DNA of 64,000 nt, taken from the NCBI RefSeq assembly GCF_002259405.1, contig NZ_NPFW01000003.1, forward strand, positions 1 to 64,000, given 5' to 3'. Of this stretch, positions 52,562 to 61,614 are shown one piece after another. The notes beneath the pieces are model-generated. The model worked only from the letters and a program-made list of their open reading frames with translations, ran no database searches and had not been told where the DNA came from. Every line of letters begins with the position of its first letter. Position 1 is the stretch's first letter. This DNA is from Rhodococcus sp. 14-2483-1-2 (GTDB lineage: Bacteria > Actinomycetota > Actinomycetes > Mycobacteriales > Mycobacteriaceae). Both the position numbers and the translations under genes were made by a program.

Positions 52562-53845
52562 TCATCGTTCGACCAGGACCGACGAGCGGTGCCACTGACA
52601 CACTCGAAGCGCGATCTGAATATCGAGTGTGTCGTCGGGACTGTCGAGACTGCGTCCACATTCACCCAAGGCCTGCTCCACACGGTACTGAATAGTGTTG
52701 CGGTGCACCGATAGTCTCGATGCTGCGGCCGAGAAACTCCGGCCGTTCATCAGGAACACGCGTAATGTCTCGCGCAATCGCTCCGCCTTCTCGGTCGACA
52801 GGGCAAGATCGCCGAGTACATCGACGACGAATTCGCGCAACCGGGCACGATCGTCGGACATGAGTGCGGTGGAAGCGATCTGCGAATAAGCGATCACAGG
52901 TTGCAGAGACCTGGCCTCGGCAGATGCAACTCGCATTACTTCGCGCGCTTGTTCCCATGTACGTCGAAACCCAGCTCTACCCGAGGCCGGATTGCCGAAT
53001 GTCAGGCGCACGTTGCTCTTCGCAGCCACGACCTCCCTCGCGACCGCGGCAACATCGAGAACGAACCCATGCGCCACGGGATACCACACCCACATCTCGC
53101 CATCTCCGGTCGATACGGTCAGTGGCGGCGCAGCGCTTCCAAGGTGCGAGGCCAACAGGTCACGAGCGTCCTCTGCCACACCCGCGGATGCTCGATCGCC
53201 GCCTGTCGAGACGTGCACGTCGGTGGACGCAGAGCCTGCGTCTTCGACTGTGATGCAAACAGCCAGATGGCGACCGTTCACCCGGTAGTCGAGTGCCCGC
53301 TCGGCCGTCCCAGTATTGACAACGCTGTCGTCCATCAACCGTGATACCCAACCCCACACGACACCGTTCCGACTACCCCGCCAACGCTCCCGTTCCTCCA
53401 CATATGCAGCCTCGACCTGCGCACACACCTTCTCGATGTATTCGGCAACGTGCGTCACCATCTCGACGATGGCGACGCTGCCGTTCGGGTGCTCCAGATT
53501 CGTCACTCCGGCCATCGCGGTCTGCACGAATCGGGAATGCCCGATCCGGTACGCACGAAGTAGCGCCGAAAGCTCGATCCCCGCTCTCGCCACAGCCCGT
53601 GCATGGTCGATCGCGACCACAGGCACCCGAAGCTCCGGCTCGTCGACGTCGCTGACCAGAAAGTTCACGGCGGCCTTCACATTGGCGTCGATACAGACTT
53701 CGAGAAGCGTGCTCAGGCCGGGGCCATCGTCGAGCTCTGCGATCTCGGACCGCACGAGAGTGACGAGTTCGTCGATCAGATCGCCGTCGAGAATATTCAC
53801 GGCAATCTGCGGCATCACGCCCCGGATTTGTGAATCCATCCGCAT
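52562..53845 (-). CDS. PucR-family transcriptional regulator
   Basis: The 427-residue protein has the actinomycete PucR layout: a helical N-terminus (IELSALLRAYRIGHSRFVQT), a GGDEF-like middle region (RLTFGNPASGRAGFRRTWEQ), and a C-terminal HTH (RLSVHRNTIQYRVEQALGEC). The start is ATG 53845, with ATG 53839 possible. It is divergent from the three-domain hydroxylase gene with 330 bp between them and is the likely regulator of that gene. PucR proteins often respond to the substrate of the target enzyme. Confidence 0.88.
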   Translation of the reverse strand: MRMDSQIRGVMPQIAVNILDGDLIDELVTLVRSEIAELDDGPGLSTLLEVCIDANVKAAVNFLVSDVDEPELRVPVVAIDHARAVARAGIELSALLRAYRIGHSRFVQTAMAGVTNLEHPNGSVAIVEMVTHVAEYIEKVCAQVEAAYVEERERWRGSRNGVVWGWVSRLMDDSVVNTGTAERALDYRVNGRHLAVCITVEDAGSASTDVHVSTGGDRASAGVAEDARDLLASHLGSAAPPLTVSTGDGEMWVWYPVAHGFVLDVAAVAREVVAAKSNVRLTFGNPASGRAGFRRTWEQAREVMRVASAEARSLQPVIAYSQIASTALMSDDRARLREFVVDVLGDLALSTEKAERLRETLRVFLMNGRSFSAAASRLSVHRNTIQYRVEQALGECGRSLDSPDDTLDIQIALRVCQWHRSSVLVER

Positions 53846-54175
53846 CCTTGTCCTCGTCGCCCCGGCTGTCCGGCCAGGGCACACGCCACGATCGCGCAAA
53901 CGCTCCCGCGATCGGATTTTCGTGCGCAGTGCACAAAGCCTGGCCGAGAAATCATAGCCGAAGCCTATGGCCGAACCCACATCGCGGCAATAGTGTGATC
54001 ACCATAGACCGAGAAACGAACAGAGCCAGGCAGGTACACCCGCAGCATCTCGGCCTGAAGGCCCGGTCCGGTTCGACGGCATCCAACGTGCGAGTTCGCG
54101 ACGGTAACCCGCTCCGAGACAAGGTACAGAGAGTGCCTGTCCTACAACAGAATTCGAAGGATCAGGAGCTTCCCC
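53846..54175. promoter_or_regulatory. 330-bp divergent promoter region, PucR / hydroxylase fusion
   Basis: No gene is seen. Small inverted repeats are present: CATAG-CCGAAGC-CTATG (53953-53969), and GTGATCAC (53995-54002). The hydroxylase gene has AGGAG at about 54164. Regulation by the PucR protein is the simplest guess. Confidence 0.4.
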
Positions 54176-56164
54176 ATGCCCAATGGCACCCAGCATTCGA
54201 TTTCCCGGCCTCTGTCGACTCGGGTCCTTCCCGATCCAGGCGAGCCGACGCCTCGCCTTGCGCGGCCCACCTTGGTGGTATTTTTCACCGCCCTGGCGGC
54301 ATTCGGCATCGGGACGTGGGTTGCGTGGGCAGATGTCGCTCCGACATGGGTCACCATCACGGTCAACACTGTCGCCTGCTTCGCGATGTTCACCGTCGTC
54401 CACGACGCCAGCCACCACTCGATCAGCCGAAATCGATTCGTCAACAGCGTGTTGGGGCGGGTGTCGATGCTCTTCGTATCCTCGGCAATCTCCTTCGTCT
54501 CCTTCTGCTACATACACATCGAGCACCATCGGTACGCCAACGAAGAGGACAACGACCCGGATACCTTTGCCACGCATGGAGCCTGGTGGCAGCTACCTGC
54601 GCGGTGGGCACTACTCGACGTGGCGTACGTCCCGTTCTACCTCCGGCGGCTTCGCACTCGACCGGTGTCCGAAGTGACCGAAACGATGGCCCTGTTCGTG
54701 TCGACCGTGGCAGGCCTCGCATGGGCCGTCGCGAGTGGCAACATCTGGATGGTCGCCACCGTCTACTTCATTCCGCAGAGAATCTCGATTCTGTTCCTCG
54801 GTTGGTGGTTCGACTGGCTCCCGCACCACGGTCTGGAAGCCACGCAGCGCGAAAATCGTTATCGCGCAACGCGCATCCGCGTCGGGATGGAATGGCTGCT
54901 CACCCCCGCGATGTTCTCTCAGAACTATCACCTGGTTCATCACCTGCATCCTTCCGTTCCGTTCTACCGCTACATCGCCACATGGCGTCGGAACGAAGAC
55001 CAGTATCTGAATCGCGACGTCGCAATCGGGACCTACTACGGAGTCCGGCTGACCACCGACGAGTTCAGGAACCGCCGTGGGCTACCGCGGAGCACGGACG
55101 CAGAACCGCGACCCGACTTCCACCGCATCCCCGTCGCCGTAGTCGAAAACGTCACGATCGACAGCGTGGCAATTACTTTCGACATACCGCCTGAGCTACA
55201 AGAGAACTTTCGCTACTTCCCGGGTCAGCACGTGCCGGTGCAAGCGACCATCGACGGGCGTCGAGTACGACGGAATTACTCCATCTGCACCACAGACGGA
55301 GAATCGCGGATGCAGATCGCGGTCAAGGAGATACCGGGCGGCGCGTTCTCGACGTATGCCAATCACAGTCTGAGACCCGGCGACATTCTCGAATTGGCCT
55401 CTCCTACCGGACAGTTCGGGTATCGAGCCGATTCCACGACGACACAGCGATACGTTGCGTTCGCGGCGGGCAGTGGAATCACGCCGATCATGTCCGTCAT
55501 CGCCGATACCCTCGGCACGGAGCAGGACAGCCGCTTCACCCTCATCTATGGCAACAGGACTGTCGATTCGACGATGTTCCGAGCAGAAATCGATTCTTTG
55601 CAGTTGCGCTACGACGGTCGACTCGAGGTAGTTCACGTTCTGTCACGCGAAGCGGTAGTCAGCGACGGCGCGCTCTCCGGCCGCATCGATGCTCCCAAAC
55701 TCGACACCTGGCTGGAAGGAGCACTTGCCCCGGGAACGGTCGATCGATGGTTCGTTTGTGGGCCGATAGCACTGGTGAAGACCATCTGCGACACCCTCGC
55801 CCGCTACGGCGTCGACTCCGAGCATGTGAATTCGGAGGTATTTCACGCTCCGGCGAACGTAGTCGAAGCACAGTCGAACGAGTTTCGGTCGGCGTCGGTG
55901 CAGTTCCGACTTCGCGGCTCCGAATACAGCGCCGAATTGTCGCCGGGAGAAACGCTACTGGACGTAGCACTCGCCCAACGCAGTGATACTCCGTACGCCT
56001 GCATGGGCGGTGCCTGCGGCACCTGTAAAGCAAAGGTATCGAGCGGAACAGTATCGATGGATTGCAACTACGCACTCCGCCGGTCCGAAGTCGACGCCGG
56101 CTATGTCCTAGCGTGTCAAGCGCACCCCACCAGCGCCGAAGTGCGGATCGATTTCGACGGCTAG
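54176..56164 (+). CDS. Self-contained membrane di-iron hydroxylase fused to FAD/NAD reductase and 2Fe-2S ferredoxin
   Basis: The 662-residue protein joins three units. Residues about 30-300 are a fatty-acid-desaturase/hydroxylase membrane domain with His boxes HDASHH (76-81), HIEHH (114-118), HHGLE (217-221) and YHLVHHLHP (251-259). Residues about 315-560 are a ferredoxin-NADP reductase-type module with FAD motif RRNYSICT (365-372), NAD motif AGSGITPIM and CGP (528-530). Residues about 575-662 are a plant-type 2Fe-2S ferredoxin with Cys609, 614, 617 and 647, most like the PaaE/KshB type. Electrons could pass from NAD(P)H to the di-iron site within one chain. AGGAG precedes the ATG. Substrate unknown. 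Confidence 0.9.
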   Translation: MPNGTQHSISRPLSTRVLPDPGEPTPRLARPTLVVFFTALAAFGIGTWVAWADVAPTWVTITVNTVACFAMFTVVHDASHHSISRNRFVNSVLGRVSMLFVSSAISFVSFCYIHIEHHRYANEEDNDPDTFATHGAWWQLPARWALLDVAYVPFYLRRLRTRPVSEVTETMALFVSTVAGLAWAVASGNIWMVATVYFIPQRISILFLGWWFDWLPHHGLEATQRENRYRATRIRVGMEWLLTPAMFSQNYHLVHHLHPSVPFYRYIATWRRNEDQYLNRDVAIGTYYGVRLTTDEFRNRRGLPRSTDAEPRPDFHRIPVAVVENVTIDSVAITFDIPPELQENFRYFPGQHVPVQATIDGRRVRRNYSICTTDGESRMQIAVKEIPGGAFSTYANHSLRPGDILELASPTGQFGYRADSTTTQRYVAFAAGSGITPIMSVIADTLGTEQDSRFTLIYGNRTVDSTMFRAEIDSLQLRYDGRLEVVHVLSREAVVSDGALSGRIDAPKLDTWLEGALAPGTVDRWFVCGPIALVKTICDTLARYGVDSEHVNSEVFHAPANVVEAQSNEFRSASVQFRLRGSEYSAELSPGETLLDVALAQRSDTPYACMGGACGTCKAKVSSGTVSMDCNYALRRSEVDAGYVLACQAHPTSAEVRIDFDG

Positions 56165-56254
56165 GTGTTGCGGGTCACGAGGTAGCGGACTGTGGTTCAG
56201 ACGATGGTTGACCACCCTTGCACTGTGCTCGGGGTGCGATGCCACCCTGAAGAC

Positions 56255-56473
56255 ATGCATCGGCCGATCTCGGAGTACGTCGAGGAGTGGCGTGTACCGT
56301 TCGTCGTCGTACACCCCGAACGGTTGGAGTGGACCATCGCACTCCTGGAGACCGGGGACTGCCGTGTCGACTCGAGCCGCGTAGTCGAGCCGCGTAGTCG
56401 ATCCGACTGCACCGCGTCACCGGACTTGTCAGGCTCCCGACCACGAGCGCACAATTGGCCACCATGGCATTGA
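56255..56473 (+). other. Possible small open frame (unsupported)
   Basis: A frame starting ATG 56255 encodes MHRPISEYVEEWRVPFVVVH and onward with coding-like third-position bias for its first 40 codons. It then crosses the 13-bp tandem repeat and loses any pattern before overlapping the next gene. It may be a remnant. I do not claim it as a gene. Confidence 0.2.
56374..56399. repeat. 13-bp direct tandem repeat
   Basis: GAGCCGCGTAGTC is repeated twice without a gap (56374-56386 and 56387-56399), in a region of 299 bp with no confident gene between the hydroxylase fusion and the molybdenum enzyme. Confidence 0.7.
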
Positions 56474-57063
56474 TCTCGAAGGGCTTCGTGGGCCGCCGAC
56501 GCGGCGACGACGGGCGTACTCCCCCCGGTCAGTATCTGACCAAGGATTTTCCTGTCCTCGCGATCGGGCCCGCACCCGTCGTCGCGACCGACAAATGGTC
56601 GTTCTCGGTCGCCACCGAACGCGGCGAAACCCGCAGCTGGACCTGGGACGAATTCGCGGCTCTTCCGCACGAGACTCCGACCGTCGACATCCACTGCGTC
56701 ACCAAGTGGTCGAAGCTCGACACCACCTGGAAGGGCGTGAGCCTGGACGTTCTGCTGGACGGTCTCGATACCGATGCCGGCTACGTCGTGGTGCACGGCT
56801 TCGACGGCTACACCACCAATCTCCCCCTCGAAGACCTCAGGGATGGGAAGGCCTGGCTGGTCACCGAGTTCGACGGCGCTCCCCTGACTCGCGAACACGG
56901 AGGTCCTGCACGGCTTCTCGTTCCACATCTGTATTTCTGGAAGTCGGCGAAGTGGATCTCGAACATCGAGCTCACCGTGGAGAACGAGCAAGGCTTCTGG
57001 GAACGCGGTGGGTACCACGACTACGGAGATCCATGGCGCGAGCAGCGGTACCAGGGCGACTGA
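56464..57063 (+). CDS. Sulfite-oxidase-like molybdenum oxidoreductase
   Basis: The 199-residue protein is a small molybdopterin-binding (YedY/MsrP-type) enzyme. The molybdenum-ligating Cys78 sits in DIHCVTKWSKLDTTWKG, with GYTTNLPLEDL, GGPARLLVPHLYFWKSAKW and the final WERGGYHDYGDPWREQRYQG all typical. No Tat signal is seen, so it is cytoplasmic, unlike YedY. The FAD/NAD reductase gene starts one base after its stop, so the two are coupled and may form an electron-transfer pair. Physiological substrate unknown; sulfoxide or other oxo-compounds are possible. Confidence 0.88.
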   Translation: MALISKGFVGRRRGDDGRTPPGQYLTKDFPVLAIGPAPVVATDKWSFSVATERGETRSWTWDEFAALPHETPTVDIHCVTKWSKLDTTWKGVSLDVLLDGLDTDAGYVVVHGFDGYTTNLPLEDLRDGKAWLVTEFDGAPLTREHGGPARLLVPHLYFWKSAKWISNIELTVENEQGFWERGGYHDYGDPWREQRYQGD

Positions 57064-57064
57064 C

Positions 57065-57817
57065 GTGACATCGGCAGCCGGGGCGAAACCCTGGCTCGTT
57101 GCCACGGCGGCGATCGTGCGGCGTGAGACACCCACCGCATCCACCCTCGTTCTCGACGTCGACGGATGGCCGGGCCATCTCGCCGGACAGCATGTGGACG
57201 TCAAGCTCACCGCCGAGGACGGCTACAGCGCGCAGCGAAGCTACTCCTTGGCGTCGGCACCCGACGGCACGTCGCGCATCGAGATCACGGTGCAGAACGT
57301 CGCCGACGGTGAGGTGTCTCCCTACCTGGTCGAGGCCGTCGAGGTCGGCGATCGCATCGAGATCCGCGGACCGGTGGGTCGATGGTTCGTCTGGCGGCCG
57401 TCCCAGCCCTCCGAGACTCCGTCTCCGCCGATCCTGTTGGTGGGTGGCGGTTCCGGAATCGTCCCGCTCCGCGCGATGGTGCGCGCCCAGGCGTCCGCAA
57501 CCGGCGGACGGGTGCCGTTCCGGGTGCTGTACTCGGTACGCGAACCCGCGGAGGTCTATTTCGCCGACGAGTGGGCTCGCCCTCCGGCCGGCGTGGACGT
57601 CACCATGATCCACACGCGGCGTGCCCCTGCCGGCAATGCACGGCCACTCGGCCGCATCACGATCGAGGACCTCGACGCCCACGGATGGCCGGCGGAGTTC
57701 GAGCCGCGGTGCTACATCTGCGGCCCCACGAGCTTCGTCGACACTGTGGCCGACATGCTGGTGGAGCGGGGGCACTCGGCAGCGAACATCCGAACGGAGC
57801 GTTTCGGACCGAGCTGA
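57065..57817 (+). CDS. Ferredoxin-NADP reductase-type oxidoreductase
   Basis: The 250-residue enzyme has an FAD-binding beta-barrel with QRSYSLASAP (RxYS motif) and an NAD domain with ILLVGGGSGIVPLRAMVRAQ and CYICGPTSFVDTVADML. There is no ferredoxin domain, so it must pass electrons to a partner. Its GTG start follows the molybdenum enzyme stop after one base. Such reductases probably supply electrons for the molybdenum enzyme. Confidence 0.88.
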   Translation: MTSAAGAKPWLVATAAIVRRETPTASTLVLDVDGWPGHLAGQHVDVKLTAEDGYSAQRSYSLASAPDGTSRIEITVQNVADGEVSPYLVEAVEVGDRIEIRGPVGRWFVWRPSQPSETPSPPILLVGGGSGIVPLRAMVRAQASATGGRVPFRVLYSVREPAEVYFADEWARPPAGVDVTMIHTRRAPAGNARPLGRITIEDLDAHGWPAEFEPRCYICGPTSFVDTVADMLVERGHSAANIRTERFGPS

Positions 57818-57828
57818 GGTGCGGTGAA

Positions 57829-59208
57829 TCAGACGATGCCGCGGAGGAATTCGATCTTGAGGCGGCTGTATTCGTCGGTCCACTCCGAATTCACCGACAT
57901 GAACGAATGGTCCAGTCTTGCCTCGTTCTGGCTGTACAGGTTCAGGCGATTGGCGACGCCCACTCTGTCCAGTCCGGCGCTCAGTTCGGCTGCCTGGTCG
58001 GGGAAGGTACCGGTGTTGCCGTCGGAGATGAAACTGGGCGGAAAGTCGGCTGTGATGTTGTCGATGACGTTCGCCTGCGCCAGCACTGCTGCGTCGGTCG
58101 TGTCGAGGTAATTTCGGGCGGCGATGTCGAAGAAGAAACCGTTCGACGGGCTCGGTGATTGCGGTGCGCCCGCTCTACCGACATCGAGGGCAGCACTCTC
58201 GAACACGATCGCCTTCAAGGCACTTCGGTCCATGGTGGGTTCCATACCCAGTGCTCGCGCGTAGTCGGAATTGGTCTGCACGGTGGCGTAGTTGCCCACG
58301 ATGTGGCCACCCGCGCTGGTTCCGGCGAGCACGACGCGACTCATGTCGAGTCCGTACCCGTCGGCGTTCGCTTCCAGAAACTGCATGGCCTGGCCCAGTT
58401 GGATTGTCTGCGTGGGGAATCGGTAGCTCGGCGCGAACGCGTAGTTCACCGACACCACGTTGTAGCCGGCGTCGAGCATGGGGCCGGCCCACGATGCACC
58501 GCCGGAATCTGCGCTGGGAGCACCATCCGTTTTGTCACCGACGATCCAGCCACCGCCATGAACAGTGACGTACGTGGGCCGGCCGACCGATGGATCGTCG
58601 TCGGCAATATAGATGTCGAGAAACGAATTCGGAAGCGTCGAGCCGTATTCGACGTCGTTGGTGAGTCGTGCACCGTCTACGACCGTCGTCGCTGTCTGCG
58701 CGTCGGGCTCGAAGGAATTGCTCTGCCCCAACGCATGCAGCGATCGGACCAGCGGTGCCGGATCGGCCGCCATGCCGACGACCGCGGCGGAGCCCACCAA
58801 TGCAATCGTTGCGGCGACGCCGGCCGGGAGGGCGGTGGCAACCCTACGAGTGGAGGCCGCCGAACGGCCCGCCCACGCCGACGCGAGCAGATAGAAACCG
58901 AGCGCAACGGCCGCGGTCAAGGCTATGACCCACAGGGTGTGAAATCCCGTCACCAGCCATGCCACCTGGGTCACGACGGTGACCGACCCGAGCGACGTTC
59001 CTACGGCTACGTGCTTTCTGGCATCGGAAGCGACGAGACAGACTGCCACGACTGCCGCGGCGATTATCCACAACCCCACAGCGAGCTGCTGACGGATGAG
59101 GAGGAACTCGAGCCACGCGAGTACCACGCCGACACCGCCGGTGACCGCGAGCGCAGTCGTCCTCGCTCTCGTACGGCGCACTGCTCCGGCCTCGATGCCG
59201 TCCGGCAC
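57829..59208 (-). CDS. Membrane-anchored alpha/beta hydrolase (HSL-like esterase)
   Basis: The 459-residue protein has about four N-terminal transmembrane helices (LAVTGGVGVVLAWLEFLLIR, LAVGLWIIAAAVVAVCLVAS, VTVVTQVAWLVTGFHTLWVI and TAAVALGFYLLASAWAG), then an extracytoplasmic hydrolase domain. It holds the oxyanion motif VTVHGGGWIVGDK and the nucleophile elbow VLAGTSAGGHIVGN, as in hormone-sensitive-lipase-like esterases. The GTG at 59208 is strongly supported by AAAGGAG. It lies 32 bp downstream of a deaminase gene, likely in one operon. Confidence 0.85.
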   Translation of the reverse strand: MPDGIEAGAVRRTRARTTALAVTGGVGVVLAWLEFLLIRQQLAVGLWIIAAAVVAVCLVASDARKHVAVGTSLGSVTVVTQVAWLVTGFHTLWVIALTAAVALGFYLLASAWAGRSAASTRRVATALPAGVAATIALVGSAAVVGMAADPAPLVRSLHALGQSNSFEPDAQTATTVVDGARLTNDVEYGSTLPNSFLDIYIADDDPSVGRPTYVTVHGGGWIVGDKTDGAPSADSGGASWAGPMLDAGYNVVSVNYAFAPSYRFPTQTIQLGQAMQFLEANADGYGLDMSRVVLAGTSAGGHIVGNYATVQTNSDYARALGMEPTMDRSALKAIVFESAALDVGRAGAPQSPSPSNGFFFDIAARNYLDTTDAAVLAQANVIDNITADFPPSFISDGNTGTFPDQAAELSAGLDRVGVANRLNLYSQNEARLDHSFMSVNSEWTDEYSRLKIEFLRGIV

Positions 59209-59240
59209 GGTCTTCTCCTTTGTTGTTCTCGAGTGCGTGA

Positions 59241-59726
59241 CTACGCAGACGCGTGGCGTTGCCGGTGCAGTTCGCGAACGGTGTCGCCGAACTCGGCCAC
59301 CGGCCCGTCCACCACGATGCCCGGGACGATCCGTTCGATGGGCAATGGCATGATTGCGAGTGGCGCAGCACCGAATTCTTGGAGCCACGTGAGCAATTGA
59401 GCCGTCGACGTGGCATAGACGATGCGGCCGAGTCCTACTATCCCGTGGCTCGCGGAGCACATCACGCAGTGTTCGCCGGAGGTGTAGACCGTGGAGGATC
59501 GGCGCTGATCGGCGTCCAGGTTGGTCGCAGCCCACCGAGACAGTGCGATCTCGGGGTGCCGAGTGGGATCGTTCAGGTCACCGACCCTGTTCCTGTCCTC
59601 GGCCAACAGCTCGCCGCTGTCCGACACCAGAACCGAGCCGAACGGATCGTTGCCCGTGCGCGCCGCCTCTGCCGCCAGATCCACAGCACGGGCCAGGAAT
59701 GCACGGTCGCTCGAAGAGATGCTCAC
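59241..59726 (-). CDS. Cytidine/deoxycytidylate deaminase-family protein (nucleoside deaminase-like)
   Basis: The 161-residue protein is a zinc-dependent deaminase. The active-site signature is H-P-E at 57-59 (TRHPEIALSRWA) and Cys87/Cys90 in GEHCVMCSASHGIVG. The usual form is HAE and PCxxC, so this is a slightly divergent guanine-deaminase-type member. The start is a GTG at 59726 with weak signals. The alpha/beta hydrolase follows. Substrate unknown. Confidence 0.8.
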   Translation of the reverse strand: MSISSSDRAFLARAVDLAAEAARTGNDPFGSVLVSDSGELLAEDRNRVGDLNDPTRHPEIALSRWAATNLDADQRRSSTVYTSGEHCVMCSASHGIVGLGRIVYATSTAQLLTWLQEFGAAPLAIMPLPIERIVPGIVVDGPVAEFGDTVRELHRQRHASA

Positions 59727-59946
59727 AAGGCACCGGTGCCGAGGATCGAAGTTTTCACGCCTCGACCGTACCGTCTCGAAACACACCGCCTGCTGGACCG
59801 TCGGATACGGCACCGCGGCTGGATACGGTCGGCGGGCGAGCTTCCGACGGTGTCGGGCGGTGTCCCACGGTGACGCAGCACCTCGTCGGACACGGATCAT
59901 CCGTCCATATTTTCGCTCGTACAGTGTGGAGAAAACCCATGCCGCC

Positions 59947-59967
59947 CAGTATTGGCTTCCCATACTG
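59947..59967. promoter_or_regulatory. Inverted repeat before the alpha/beta hydrolase
   Basis: CAGTAT-TGGCTTCCC-ATACTG has perfect 6-bp arms, ending eight bases before the ATG at 59976. It could be an operator covering the ribosome-binding region. Confidence 0.35.
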
Positions 59968-59975
59968 TCGGCACC

Positions 59976-60812
59976 ATGACCATCGATCGAGTACCGGTAT
60001 CCGGCGGAGACATCGTCGTCGAAACACACCCCGGGACCAGTGAGCCCGTCCTCGTGGTGCACGGGGTCTCCAGCCAGCGCATGCTGTGGAGCTGGCTGCA
60101 CGCGGAGTCGCCGCACCTGACCCTCATCGCACCGGATCTCCGCGGCCGAGGTGACAGTGTGGACGTCACGGGACCGTCATCGCTGACCCAGCACGCAGAC
60201 GATCTGGACGCCGTCCTAAATGCATTGGGACTCGACTCCGTGCACGTGTGCGGAATGTCCATGGGCGGGTTCGTGGCGGTCGAGTTCGCAGCCCGGTATC
60301 CGGTCAGAGTGAAGAGCCTCGTTCTCGTCGACGGTGGCGTTCCGGTGGCACCGCCCGCCGGTCTCACCCGGGAGACCGTTGCGGCTGTGTTCGCGGACAA
60401 GATCGCTCGAACTCAGCAGCAGTGGAACAACATCGAGGATTACATCGAGTTCTTGGTGTCGACATCGCTGCCGCTGCTCGACCCCACCGACCCGCTGCTA
60501 CGGACGTACGCCGAACACGATCTGGCCGACGGATCGATTCGCCTGTCGTCCGCTGCGGTCGTCGCCGACGCCACCGACGTGTTCTTCGGCGCTTCGCGGT
60601 TCGGAGAGTTGACGATGCCGATTCGATTCCTGCACGCGCAGTGGAGTGTTGGTGCAGATTCCGCGCCGATGTACTCGCCGCAGGACATCGACGCACTCGA
60701 CCCGACGTCCATCACCCCGATGCCGGGACTCGATCATGCCGGGACGATCATGACTGCGGTCGGTGCCGCTGCAGTGGGAGCAACGATCGACGAGGCACTG
60801 CGCGGCGAATGA
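59976..60812 (+). CDS. Alpha/beta-fold hydrolase
   Basis: The 278-residue protein has the classic alpha/beta hydrolase fold: VLVVHGVSSQRMLWSWL (oxyanion HG), LIAPDLRGRGDSVDVTG, the nucleophile elbow VCGMSMGGFVAVEFA, and PMPGLDHAGTIMTA with the catalytic His. The ATG at 59976 is the only reasonable start. It is divergent from the deaminase gene. Ester or lactone hydrolysis is likely, the substrate unknown. Confidence 0.85.
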   Translation: MTIDRVPVSGGDIVVETHPGTSEPVLVVHGVSSQRMLWSWLHAESPHLTLIAPDLRGRGDSVDVTGPSSLTQHADDLDAVLNALGLDSVHVCGMSMGGFVAVEFAARYPVRVKSLVLVDGGVPVAPPAGLTRETVAAVFADKIARTQQQWNNIEDYIEFLVSTSLPLLDPTDPLLRTYAEHDLADGSIRLSSAAVVADATDVFFGASRFGELTMPIRFLHAQWSVGADSAPMYSPQDIDALDPTSITPMPGLDHAGTIMTAVGAAAVGATIDEALRGE

Positions 60813-60872
60813 CCACCCGATTCGTTACGAAAGGCGAAGTGTCGCATTGAGCGGCCACTCTTTCACGCTCGC

Positions 60873-61589
60873 CTAGGTTCGATCCCGAGCCAGAATTCGT
60901 TCGAGGTAGTCGAGGTCCTCCCGAAGCATCGAGATGGCCCGTTCGGGCCCCTCGGGTACGACGGGCTTGCCGCTGTCCTGAGCAACGGTGCGCAATGCCA
61001 TGTCGGCGAGTTGGACGGCCACGCTCCGATCGGCGTCGGGATCACCGCTCTGATGCCACCAGGCAACCCAATTGAGCATGCCGATGATGCCGAGTGCCGC
61101 AGTACGCGGGTCGACCGGCCTGAACTCCCCTGCCTTGACGCCGCTTTCGACGACCGTCACGAACTCCTTGAGCACGTGCCGACGGCTCTGCTGGTAGGTC
61201 CGCGAAATCTCCTCGGGGAGATCGGCTTCCGACCTGATGATGAGCTTGAAACGGTCGGCGGTCGCAGCCTGGTTCAGAGCGATCGCGGTGGCCATCTTCC
61301 GAAGCTTCTCGGTGGGACCGAGATCGGATCGCTCGTTGATCTGGTGCAGAACTGCGGCCGGCGTCTCGGTGCTCTCACTGATCAGACGCGACAGCAACTC
61401 GTCCTTGTTCGCGACGTAATGATAGAGCGCCGGCCGGGTGAGGCCCGTTGCGTCGGCGATGTCCTGGAGGGTCGTACTGGCAAAGCCCTTCTCCGCGAAC
61501 AACCGCGTGGCCTGGTCGAGAATCTGCTTCTCGACCAGCTCCCGGCGCGGATTCCGCGCCGCTGCCCGCTGTGAGTCCTCGCGTGTCAT
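60873..61589 (-). CDS. TetR-family transcriptional regulator
   Basis: The 238-residue protein has the TetR HTH at about 40-60 (TLQDIADATGLTRPALYHYV), with the usual C-terminal ligand domain. It lies 25 bp downstream of the flavin hydroxylase gene on the same strand, so it is probably part of that operon and regulates it. Ligand: an aryl-CoA intermediate is plausible but unproved. Confidence 0.88.
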   Translation of the reverse strand: MTREDSQRAAARNPRRELVEKQILDQATRLFAEKGFASTTLQDIADATGLTRPALYHYVANKDELLSRLISESTETPAAVLHQINERSDLGPTEKLRKMATAIALNQAATADRFKLIIRSEADLPEEISRTYQQSRRHVLKEFVTVVESGVKAGEFRPVDPRTAALGIIGMLNWVAWWHQSGDPDADRSVAVQLADMALRTVAQDSGKPVVPEGPERAISMLREDLDYLERILARDRT

Positions 61590-61614
61590 GACCGAAGAAT
61601 AACCGTCGCTCTCG

